Below, piece by piece: positions 11,101 to 23,100 of a stretch of DNA of 64,000 nucleotides. Source of the stretch: Undaria pinnatifida (Eukaryota; Sar; Phaeophyceae; Laminariales; Alariaceae); NCBI GenBank assembly GCA_012845835.1, contig JABAKD010000011.1, positions 5,356,036 through 5,420,035 of the forward strand, given 5' to 3'. A model generated the notes under the pieces. It was not told where the DNA came from and made no database searches. It saw nothing but the letters and a program-made list of their open reading frames with translations. Numbering within the stretch: position 1 is the first letter of the stretch; every line of letters starts with the position of its first letter. Position numbers and translations under genes: made by a program.

Positions 11101-14100
11101 GTGAGTTTTTTCTTAATGGGAGGGGTCCTATTCTTTTGTTTCAATATGTATAGACTTTTTTTTTTTTTCTTCTCCACTATAATGGTTGGTATTAGTATTT
11201 TCACTCTAGGTGGGGAATTTCGAGCTAGATCCAACATTATACGTAAGGTTGTTCGGTGGAGACACAGAGTGCCGCCTGCAGGTCTGCCAATTGAGCAGGT
11301 CCTCGGAGAGTACTCACTTTCTTTGCCTTCGTAGAGACGTAGCTTTATTCGATTCCACCAGAGCCCCGGATGACTTCTAAGATCGGAGGCACGTGCCTCC
11401 GATCTATTTCCTATCTTTCCCGAATATAAAACGCCAACCTAATCATACGAAACCCATCCAAATGATCTAAATTCGGATAATTACAGGCTTTTCGAGGCCG
11501 TATCTTGACACTAGCCCATCCTGATGAGCCGCATATGCAGAAATATGGGAGATTCGGGGAAAATCCGGTTCTACGAACTAGATCATGAGTCGAAGATGCG
11601 GCTCCTCAAAACCCACCCCCACACCTCTAACGGTCTGGCTATGGAGCTAGGAACACGCGAAGAAAACCAGTTGAAGGAAACGCATACTCTACAACAAGGC
11701 AAAAGTCACCCATAAAAAAACTGCCGCGTGCCGCCGGTGGCGGGCAGAAAAGGCTCTAGAACCTGCCGCATACCGCCGGTGTGGCGGGGGGGGGCAGGAA
11801 AGGCTCTACGGCAAACCAACCACGGAAAAGGTGCTATGGCGAGGCGAGCCTTCGTCGATATGGAGGGGAACACAGGCGCTAACGCAAGGGGGAAGTCATG
11901 CAAAAAACCTTCCGCGGACCATCGGCATGGCGGGGGGTTAGACGAGGAAACGACAAATACCCGGGATGGAAGGTGGCAACACCTACAGCCCCGCGAGGGG
12001 GGGAAATGTTTAGTCTGAAAAACAAAGTAGAACAAATACGACACACAAAAGATAAAATATGACACACATACCCGTATATAGCCCTGTACGACGTTACGCG
12101 CGAACAGGGTACCCTGGTCGCCCCCCGGCTCTGGGCTGACGAGGGCGTCGGCAGGGCGAAATTGAACAACGACGAAAAGCGACAGCCCTGCGCCTCAGAT
12201 AGCGGCGTTCTACCCGAACCCTGGCACGGCACTGAGCAGGGGGCTCGGCAGGACGAAAATAAAAAAAATTGGAAAGAACCGCCCCAAAACCCGACGAAGA
12301 CTCTCAGGACACTACGAACAACCCAAAGACAAGGACTCAAACCTCATAACCGACTGGTTCTACGATAGCCTCCCCCCAAACCATCGATTTTCTTCAACGA
12401 ACGTTTCATGGCTGCTCGACACAAGGAAGGGTGCTATTGAAAAAATAATGTTTCCATATATTTTCTTGGGTGCAAAGGTCCATCAATCGATAACGTCGGG
12501 GTGTCGAGGGGCACCGTATTTCAGGAGATACGACCGGGAGTTGGTTTTGAAACCGGCGGTTTCGTTAAAGAAAAGTTGGGGGAGCTACCGTAGAACAACT
12601 CAACCCCATAAAATGAAGAATTATCGAGAAAAGATGGACACTTGAAAGTCAACTGGCTACGGCCGCGCCTGGAGATTGGTCTACGTTACGTTGGATACCC
12701 CGAGGAAACGCACTGGCGATGTGAACTTGCAGGCACCGAGAGCCTCGTACGGCTCACCGTCGAAGTCGTGTAGCGCGCCGGGGGAAGAGGAAGTTAATCG
12801 GTCCCGGGTTGTCCAGAAAGCGGACCAGGTATACCTTGTCCTCGGTAGTGCTCGCGCTGATTTTCCAAGCCACCATAACCCATCGTCCCCATTGTACCAA
12901 TAGTGGGCTCCCTCAGGAAGTACTGTGTCGTGGTAGCGACGGAGCCAATCGGCGCGGGGAACACAGGCGTAGCCCGGCGCTAGGAAACGTTCCCCGTTGT
13001 TGCGGGAGAGCTCGCGCTGTGCCTCCCCGATCCGCATTCGGCGGTAAAGGCGGTTGGTTTGGCGGTGCTGGTCCGGGGTTTCGGCCCAATATCGCAAGAT
13101 GTGGGAGCAGGAGAGGTGGAGGTCCATTTCCCGCTCCCATGAAGGTTTTGAGAGTCCCGCCCAATGCGTCTTGTATAGCACCGCGATGACGCCACCTCGC
13201 CCCCGTACCGACTGATGACCAGTGACCTGCTCCACCTCCAGCCGTTAGAGGGGGGTCAAAACGTCGTCTTGAGTGACGTGGTACGGCGGGGAGTTCTTGG
13301 AAAAATTGTTGAGCACGTACTGCGTCAGCCCTGCGGGTAGGTATTTGGGCATGTCCCCGCTGTCGTGGGGCTTGTCGCAGGGTTTGCAGCGCTCGATGGC
13401 CACACGCCGACGAGCGTCCGAACCAGGCAGGTCGGAAGGGAGATCCAAAAATAGAGGAAGTTGCTCCCGAGCGGCGAACCGTCCGGGATCTCGGCGGCGG
13501 AGCAGGGACTGACTGCCAGGATCTTGTACGGGCCCGTCCAGTTAATCGCGAGTTTGGCCTTGAATACCTTGGCGTCGGTGTTCGCCTTCACACCCTGGTG
13601 GATGGTAGAGGCAAAATTGTACAACCATGCCCAACCACCGACAGCGAAGTTAGATGCTGGACGCAGCGCGCCGGCGAGGGCGAAGTTCTGTGGTTAACAC
13701 GGGAAACGGTGAGGGCGTGGTGTGTGCGGACAATGTCGTTCGCGCGCTTTTGCCGGTCGGTGGCCAAGTCGCAATAGGCCAGGTGGTCACGGGCCAGACT
13801 CTGGTGTCCCACGACACCAGTGCGGTCGAAAAATGTCAGGGGGAGCAGTGGGAGTCTGCCCATGTAGACCTCGTTGGGCGCCAGACCCGTCGACGCGCTG
13901 ACGGAATCGTTGCTAGCGAATTCTACGTAGGGCAGGTGCAAGTCCCAATGGTCTTGTCGCTCGTCGACGACCATAGACAGCATTTGGGCCATAGTGTGGT
14001 TTACCCGCTCAACGCCCCCGTTACAGTTGGGATGATAGAAGCTTGTAGCAAGCTTGTGCACACCCAACAGCTGATACACAGCTTGTGAAAGCTTGAAGCA

Positions 14101-17100
14101 GAACTGCAGTCCGTTGTCCGAGAGTATGGTGCGCGGGCACCCCCACAAGGGGATGTATTGTTTCACCAGGATATTGGCTGGACCCTCCGCGGTGAACTCA
14201 GCGGCAGTGACGGGGAACATGTCGGCCCGACGACTGAAGCGATCGGTGAACAGCAGGATGTAGGTGTTGCCTCGTGGTGTGACCGAACGGGGGCCGAAGT
14301 AGTCAACACTGACAGCGACACCTGGACCTTCCGGTAGAGGCATTGGGATGATGGGCCAGTGGACAGTCAGCCGCGGGAGTTTTCCGCGCCTGGCTCTTCA
14401 AGCAGTGGCGAAGCTACCACCGGGTGCACACGTTCATACCAACCCACCAATAAAACCGATCCAGCATGCGCAACGTGCGCGTAGTGCCAAGGTGACAAGA
14501 GGCCGTCGAGTGACAAGCTTGCATGATCCAAGGGCGCATGAGCAGGGGAACGTAGATGCGAACTGGCTCGTCGTTCAGCAAGCAAGCAGCTCGCCTCACA
14601 GAGTTGGGTTTGTCAGACCTTGTTGGCGGCAGTGTCGGGTTACGGACGAGTAGGACGATGCCGTCGTCGGTTGTATGTAGTCGACTCTTACCCGCCAGCT
14701 CCTGGATGTATGAGAGAGAGGGACGCTTGTGCGAGGGGTAGCACGCCAAGATGTTGGGTGGCAGGGCCGACGCCCGGCCGATAGAGATGTAACGTATCGG
14801 GGCGTGGCACGTCGGCTCAGCGTGCTGTTCTCGCCTTCAATCGGCATGCGAATAACGCGCGACGGAATCCGCGAACCGCAATTCAGCAGCGTCGTCGAGG
14901 GCATCCGACCTTGTTGGTGCAGTCGGCGTGTCACCAGGAGAAGGCGTAAGCCGTAAGAGAGGAGTTCCCATAGGCTCTGCGTGGTCGTGGTCGGACGGAA
15001 GTGGTACCGTGCGGGCCGGCGGGTCGGCAAGGGTAGAGGTCGCGACGGCGGGCGGAGCCGGCCGCGGCCGTCGGGCTCGCGGCGGAGTTGTAACTCGTCT
15101 GGAAGATGGCCGGGGGGCCCCGCCGGGCCCGAAGCCATAGTCGACAGCAGGGGGTGCCTTACCAGCTGCTGTTGCTGAACGCCGGCGCGTCCAAGTGGAG
15201 ATGCGGTCTGAGAAAGGCGTCATCGTCTGGGGCGCCGGAGAGCCAGACGATGTAGAGGCGGGCGCGGTTGGGCCCGTGGGCTCGACTGGGTCAGTCCCTT
15301 GTACCAAGCTCCGGGATGGAGTCGGTTGGGCGGCTGACGTCGTGGCAGCCGGGGCTTCTGCGGAGTCCTCGCTGGCCACGGTGGGTACAGCAAAACCCGA
15401 AGCGAAATCGTAGTCGGCTGCAAAAGTGGGGCGTCGACGACCCCGACAAGGTCGCCTGGCTCGAGGTCCGCGACACCTATTAAGGGAAGCACCTATCGTC
15501 CTGGAGCAACAAAGTGGTTCTGCCCCGAAAAATGTCCGGCTGCGTCAGTATGTCGACAAAGTAGTGTCCGGTGACCACAGGAGAGCCGTTACTGCGCACT
15601 AAGTTGACCGCGAGCAGCTGGGGCTCGTCCGACAAAGTGACACCTGTCGTGCCATCATAGCGAAGGTAGAAAGCACCGTTCGAAGCTGCGGGGTCGACGG
15701 CATAAGCCGCTACGCCTGTTGTGGCGTGGTGGGACAACGTCAGCTCGTCCAAAACCCGATTATCGAGGAGACGAGGGGGCAGGGCGCGGTACTAACGGGT
15801 GTTGAAGCGCATCCAGCTGTCGCGGCCCAGTAAGACGGCGTGCTGCATGACCGATGAAGGGACCACGCATGCCCGCATCGCGAGAGAGCACGTCGGTTCT
15901 TTTTTGTGGAAAAGTTAAACGCTCAGACGGATGTGGGTTGCGGTCCGTAAAGGGGCGGATTTGCCAAAACCACCCCAGGAGCGAGGGATGCTGGGCCGCT
16001 CGCACGCCGATGAAGCGGCGCCTACCGATAGCATACGATCCAATACGTCACGTAGGATGAAGGTTTGGCGGGAGCCAGTGTCAAGCAGCGCCGTACATCT
16101 GTAGGGCGCAATGGCGTCCCCTCCGCTATGTATTGCAATATCGGTAGTGAAAGAAACGTCGTCCAACGTCACGGTACGCCCGACGAGGCAGGGGCCATGT
16201 TCTGGCAGTGCACGGTCTGAGGCGCCGCGAGAAGCAATCGCCAAACCTCCGGACTTTGGTCGACGGGTGCGCCCGAAAAATAGGCCGAAGGAGAACCTTG
16301 GTCAGCGCCGACCGCGGTCCCCAGGCTCGACTGCTGAGCGGACGAGATTTCGTCGATTCCAGCATTTCCGGTGGGGCTGCGGAATCGACGAGGGGAGGCC
16401 GGGTGTGGCGATCCGGCTTCGCTGTCGCGAATTGCTTTGCGAACGGCAGAGAGGCCTCACCGAGAATATTTCTTCCTTTCCACTTGTGTGGATCCTTGGC
16501 GCGGAGGTCGTCCGCACGGAGACTAACACCCCAGACTGGGTCCAGAGAACTGGCCTCTGCCAAATGTTTGTTGCCAGTGCTCAAAAGGTGAAGTTTCATG
16601 ACTGGGTTCTGCGTAAATTTGGCAAAATTACCGGATAACACGGCATTTTGCTTCTCCCTGTCCCAAACAGCTGCGGCAAAGTTGCGCACGCCTCGACCGA
16701 CGCGTTTGTGTGTGCTGGGGTTAGACGATGACATGATGAGCTCCACTGCGCCATGGTCATTTAAAAGCCGAGCCTTTTCGGCCATCATGAAGTGCTCCGC
16801 GCAAGAGTATGAGACGTCGTCGACGACAAACGACGAAGGAGACCACGGCGAGAAAAAGGACGGCGGTTGCAGAACAACACTACTTTGTCTGTGGAGTATT
16901 CGAGGGAAGGGTCAAAAGTCGACGGTGCCAACCCGTCGGAGGCCGTGTTAGGCATATGAGCCTGTAATGTCTCCGTCTGGGAACACCAATCTTCGGCACT
17001 TTGGGCCTGCAGCGTCCCCGTCTGGGAACGCCCGGCCTCGGGAGCACGGCGCGAGCCCGAACTCACGGATGGTTGCGTCGTGGCCTTGTCGCTCTTTGGC

Positions 17101-20100
17101 GAAAAGTGGCAAGGAACTGCTCTCACTGCGCCCGAAGGAGCAGGGGGCTCGGAGCTGTTACTGCTTGACGAATGGCGCGATTCTTCCGTATCTTCACGGG
17201 AATAGCGTCCAGCTGATTGGGCTGGAGGTCGTGGCATCACCACTGGCCCGTTGCGCAGTGTCAGATCTCGATCCTGTGCCACTGGGGCAGACATAGCCTG
17301 GTGCACGTGGGTTAGCGTGCCTAAAGACGGAGCAGGGCCCGTAGACCCTGTGGGCGTCTTCGAGAGCGGGGATAGGGCAAGTGGAAATTAATTCCTCGAC
17401 CGAGGGGGCTCGTTCCCGTTAGATTTCTTGGAGGAGAGAGGCGAGGTAGCTCGTCGGCTCCTCCTTGATGGGGAAAAGGATAGAGCACCCGCTACTACCG
17501 CGAGGAAACACCGGATCGAATCTCGTAAAAAATCTCGGTGTATTTGGGTTGGCTTCCCTACATCTCAAACCAACCGCCGCTTTACGGTCAGGAAGAAGTG
17601 GAGACGAACCACGTTGATGGGAAAAAGAGTAGAGCGCCCGCTACTACCGCGAGGAAACACCGGATCGAATCTCGTAAAAAATCTCGGTGTATTTGGTTTG
17701 GCTTTCCCACATCTCAAACCAACCGCCGCTTCACGGTCAGGAAGAAGTGGGGACGAACCCGCTCGCGTTTGAGGGCGACGCGTCGTCGCCGCAGCCTTCT
17801 TGCTGCGCGACGCGTGCCTGGGGGGAGCGTGCGAGGTGCAGGCTCCTGTGCCATGGTTGAGGGGGGCAACGTTCGGGACGCGTGCCCCCATTGTCGAGTT
17901 TGAGCCACGGCAGGGCGTGACGGCGCTGGGAGCGCGGGTTCCCGTTGCCAAACTCGGACCATGATCGAGGGGGGGGGCGCTGTGAGCTCGCACTCCCTTA
18001 GTAGCAAATGTAACCTGGCTGGGGGGGGGCATGCTGGGAGCGCTGGTCCCCACCGCAGGTACTACGCCGTGAAGATCGTCAGCAGGCGGCGTAGGAGCCC
18101 GTGGGCTCTTAACAGAAATAATTTGTGCCGCGCCACGTGTAGGGCGAACGACAGGCACTCGAACATCTTGCGAAACCAAAGGAGGTGTCCCCGGCAGTGC
18201 CGTCGGCGGACGGGTAGGGTGTGCCGTACCGCCGTCGCGCTGTCAGTTGCCGGTGCGAAAGGCACCTAGTTGGCGCGCGTTGGGGTTTTCGCTCGGATTG
18301 TGGGTTGCCCCGAAGCGCTTCCCCGGAGCAGACGCGGAAGCCGAGGAGGCTGGCGAGGGTGGGACAGTACTGTGTTGACCGGGCGTACATGTGCTGTTGT
18401 GGTTACCGCTGTGGCTGTTTGTCTGTCCCTGGTCCTGGTGGTACCCTCGTGATTGGTTTGAACGATTTCGGCGATTTTTGTTGTAGTTTTGCGAGCGAGA
18501 AGACCTTCCGTCGCGGCGGTAGCCAACCATACGCGCTTGCCACCGTCGGAAAACGTCGTCATCGCCGAGTTAGCCGAGTTCAGGGTTTAGACAGCCGCTC
18601 GCGTTGATATGCCTACCGTTGCGTAAGGAGTGAGTGTCTTCGTGACAGTTGAGGCAATGACCCCGGTTTTCTCGGAGAGCCGCGGCGCGGGCGAAGGATG
18701 TAAGGAGGCTGCTCCAGAAGGGAGGGTCGTCGGTCTTAAACGAGGCACTAACAGCGAAAGCTTCTGCAAAATGTTGTTCTTCTAAGGGCCAGCAGTTGGA
18801 CATTTTGTCGAGACAGGGGTCGGTGGAATCAGTAATCGACATTACAATCGGATTATGACTCGTACCCGTCTACCAAGAAGGCGACTGGGACGGCACTCGG
18901 CCCTGGCCGCGCCCATGAACGGCGGGCCGGGGCCCCGACGGGGCGGATGACCGCGCTCCCGTCGAAGAAACAGGTAGAGAAAAATGTTTTTAGCAGTTGA
19001 CGGCAGGTGTCTTATTGTGCGCCAAGCCACTAAAAGCTTTCCACTTGGCATCTAACGAGGCATATGGCCGTGGGTCCGTTGCCTTCGAACCAGGGTACAA
19101 CGTAGGCATGAGCGTCGGAAACTGCTCGTTGACCGCCATCCTGACCCCCTCCAACACCACATCCGTCCCCGGAGACAAAACACGCTCACTCCCCGTGACT
19201 GCCGATAATAGCACACGGCACTCCCTACTGAAATCAGAAAAAGGCTTGCCGTTACACACTCCAAAAGTATGCAACTTAGTGTAGCCTTCCTTTGTGTTGA
19301 CCCAGTCGAAGTGCGTCACGAGCAGGCGTAGCAGGAGGGTGAAGGCCTCGGGCCCAGATGCTTCTCCGTCCAACGCTCTTGACACCTTCCCGAAGAAATC
19401 GTCGATCTAAGGGGTCATGCGGGCGGTCGTGGGCCTGTCAGGTGTCATGGCACGGTTGAATGCCAGGCGGAGGGGGTAGATCCAACCGGGTACCCACGTG
19501 GGCGCACGTACACCCCCTTGGCAACGGTCGTCGCAGCGCATGAGTATGTCAGTCATTGCAGACCGAACCGGACGTGTGACTTGCTGTGTGCCGTCAGACT
19601 TGTTCAAAGAGGCGGGAAACGGTAGCACAGAAATGCGGGATACGTCCGTGTAGGAGAGCTTAACATAGGCACCCCTAACCGAGTAATCAATCGTGGATTT
19701 GGCTAGAGCCGCGGCGGTAGCAAGTTCGGCGGTACGCTCGCGGGCCAAACCCGAAGAAACAGGCTTGGTGCGGTCACCCGACACAGTCAGTTCGCTCAGC
19801 GGTTCAGAGGAGGAAGCAATATCCACCAGGGAAGGAGTTACTTACCTCTTGCCGGCTACCACAGTCACCTCGCCGCGGTCCGTGTTCGAACTCGAAGACG
19901 AGCGGGAGAAGGTTGACGAGCCGTCCCACGCCGAAGGCCCTCGTGCGCTGTTCCGCCGTCCTCCAGTGCCTCCTCCCGAGCTGCGGCCGCCGCTCCGGTT
20001 GTTTCGGGCTTGGTTGCTCCCTTGGTGGCGCTCTGGGCCACCACCAGTACCCGACGCTCCTCCCGCGGTTCCACCACCGTTGCCACCCCCGCGGCGGTCG

Positions 20101-23100
20101 TGGTGGCCACCACCCCAACCATTTTCCGCGTCTCCCCCAGTCTGGCCGCCACCACCCCCGGAGCTACCACCTCCACGGTTGCGGTTCCCCCGATCGCGGC
20201 TGCCACGGCGTCGCTGTTTGGTTGCGCGCCTTCCCTCCAGCGCTTCCTTTGGGGTCAGCCAGAGGACTGGGTCGGGGGCGTCGTCGTGGGCCAATCTTAA
20301 GGCTTTGATCAAGGCGAGGGTAGGTGCCCGCTTCATCTGCCCGAAGGCGAAGTTGTTGTCGCGGCGGGCCCAGACCGCTCCGACCGAAAGGTCTTCCGCC
20401 CTGAACGACGACCGTCGCTATGACTTTAGGAGGGCCGTCGCCGATGCTACCACCGCCTCCGCCAGATCCGCCGAGAACTCTACCCTCGGTGTGGTCGCCA
20501 TGTATTGGATGCTGGCGGACATCAACGAGTCATCCCCGGGCCGTGTCTCCTGGGAGGCAACGCCCAGCGGGCGCGCCGGGGGCGGGGTAGCTCTCGCCGC
20601 AGTCGACATAGCTGAGAGGGCAATGGCTTGGCGCGCCCTCTCTACCGCGCGGGACGCCTCGCGAGCAGCGGCCCTCCCCTGGTCGATGGCTTCGTCCTCG
20701 CGGCGTCGACGTTCGTCATCGTGCCGTTTGCGTTCCTCACGCCGGTGTCGGGTCGCGTTTGCGTCGTCGAATGCTCGCTGGGCCCGAGTAATTTCAGACT
20801 CGGAGTCCGAGGGGCCGGCATGGGTGCCCTGGTCTCCGGAGCCTTTGTTAAGGAACTAGTGGGGCATTAATACGTTTAACCACTTGCAAAAGGTTAACCA
20901 ATAGCTTACACAAACTAAGACTTATAACACTTCTTCCCCCCTAAAACGGCGGGATAACAGGTCGGCCGGATATTCGGGCGGACCTGTCAATATCCAAGCA
21001 GTTTCATTTCCTGGGGATACCGGGGAGAGTATTTTTCAAGTTCGACATGGGGAAAGTCAGAAAAAGTTTATTATGGTGGATGTGGGATTTGAACCCACGA
21101 CCCAAAAAACTCATGGTCCTGCCGACGACGCCATTTGTAAGGTTATTGGGTGGGGACACAGAGTGCCCCCTGCAGGTCTGCCAATTGATCAGGTCCTTGG
21201 AGAGTACTCACTTTATTTGCCTTCGTAGAGACGTAGCTATATTCGATTCCACCAGAGCCCCGGATGGCTTCTGAGATCGGAGGCACGTGCCTCCGATCTA
21301 TTTCCTAACTTCCCGAATATAAAACGCCAACCTTATCATACGAAACCCATGTAAATGATATCTCATTTCGGATAATTACAGGACTTTCGAGGCCGTATCT
21401 TAGCACACATCTATTTTATATATATTTATTTGCCAATAGGGCATGCCACTATATTCATAGTTTGTTTTTGTCGCCACGCTCGTCATGTCTGTTTTGGAGA
21501 TTGCATCGCGGATCGGGAGGAGAGCAGATCGTTGTAGACGACGACCTTTGACCCTCTTGTTAGACACGAGCTCTTAACACCGCCAGCCGACTTGCCGACT
21601 AATACGCCAGTTCGTTTGGCTACATACGACGGGGCCTACCGATTAGTTATTCGTCGCATGGAATTATTTTGTGTTGGTGGAGTCCTGTCGCGGGTTAGTG
21701 GTGAAGTCCTACCGACTGAGCTCTATTGATATCAACAAGTTAACAATGGGTTGTTTTCGATGTACCAAGTTTGGTTGGGTAAGGGTCGGGTAGGAAAACA
21801 TACATATGATAACAGTACTAGTATTGAAACCGTCGAGCGTCACAACCTGAGGCCAAACCAACTAACAAAAAACAGCGAACAACAAAAAATGGTTAATAAT
21901 ACGTTTTCCCACATACCACCCCCTCCGCCCCCCCCGCTCCTAACCTAACTACTACAGTATTTTTCCGGGAAAATCAGTGGCGAAAAAAAAGGGGTACGAA
22001 CACGTTTTCCTATGTACATACGTTTTTTTTAATTCTCTAACCTAACCGCAGCAAGTACTGTGATTTTTTTTCGCGGGTTGGTTGGCCTTGTGCGCTGCAA
22101 CATTCGTCGGTTCTATTTTCACATACTTTCATACCCAGCGTCAGAGGTAGAACAAAAAAATCCCCCCCCCCAAAAAAAATGAAAAAGAAAAAAAAAGCCT
22201 AATGTCGCCACGCGCTCGTGTCTGGCTGTCGATTGCCAGATGGTGGTAGACGACGACCCTGCCCCTCTTGGACCTGGCGGGACCCGAGCTTTGACCACCG
22301 CCATCATGGGCACCGGGCAGGTAGGTTAGGTGGTGCTTTCGACTACCAGGGACTGATTCTACGACCTACCCCCCCCCCCCCAAACCATCGATTCTCTCTG
22401 ACGAACGTTTCGTGACTGCTCGAAACGAGGGAGGATGCTTTGAACAGTGTATGTCTTCACATATTTTTTTGTTCGCGAAGGACTATCGACCGATGGCGTC
22501 GGGGTGGCAAAAGGGCACCGTGTTTTCGGCCGAGTAGGGCTGGTTTCAAAGCCAACCGACGATTTCGTTCAATAAAAGTTGGGGGGGGGGGAGTGCCGAG
22601 GAAAGAACCCCAGGCATGAACTTGCTTGAGCTGGTCCGTGTTTTCTTGACGGTTGATTGCGCGCGGTGGCTTTACGTTTTCTCTTTAGTTGTGTTCCCGC
22701 CCAAGGTTAACTTGCGAGACCGAGACCCCTGGGATGCCAAGACAACCAACCCCCTGACGGGAAGCTTTGGAATACTTGTATGTGGCGTATCAGGTTATCC
22801 TCGAGCCTGGTACAGGTCAGTTTCGTGAGTTTGAATCTCTCCGAGTGCATACTCGTATAAATTCGTGGGGATTTTTTCTTGTGCACAAAATTGGCTTGCG
22901 GAAAGCGCGAGAAAGCGTGAGTTAGCAACACTCGATGGAAAATGATCGACGAGCAGTGGGACTGGTGAACCCTATGCGCGATAAAAACTGAAGGCAAGAA
23001 CCGGCGGGGAGAAGGGACGACACCTGTGACCACGGCTTGTCCAGAAGCTGAAAAGTAGAAGTGTGTGAAAAAAAAGAAAAAAAAGGGTCTTCACAACAGC

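Larger units (their letters stand above)
11242..21405 (-). mobile_element. Degenerate Ty3/gypsy chromovirus-like retrotransposon without RT
   Basis: LTRs at 21136-21405 (5') and 11242-11510 (3') bound a - strand internal region in the order gag (about 20846-18570), zinc-knuckle remnant (about 18650), proline-rich linker (18180-16300), aspartic protease (LLDTGS at 16071-16085), proline-rich stretch (15380-14840), integrase zinc finger and core (14750-13588), integrase C-terminal GPY module (about 13540), chromodomain (about 13230-13080). Between protease and integrase, where reverse transcriptase and RNase H belong, only about 0.7 kb of proline-rich sequence remains and no RT motif is visible. 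Frames are broken by stops and shifts, so it is inactive. A MITE (12361-12592) is inserted near the 3' end and a 148-bp tandem duplication lies at 17467-17764. It sits inside LRR intron 1, antisense to the gene. Confidence 0.85.

Noticed and set aside
12820-12835. ACCAGGTATACC match to the TACCWGGTA motif
   Set aside because: It lies in the gypsy coding sequence where the - strand encodes VYLVR, so it is explained by the protein.
19693-20859. 388-codon + strand ORF
   Set aside because: It is the antisense shadow of the GC-rich gypsy gag on the - strand; low-complexity Pro/Arg composition.
21074-21132. Functional tRNA gene
   Set aside because: No 5' acceptor strand and a poor anticodon stem; only the T-arm is intact.
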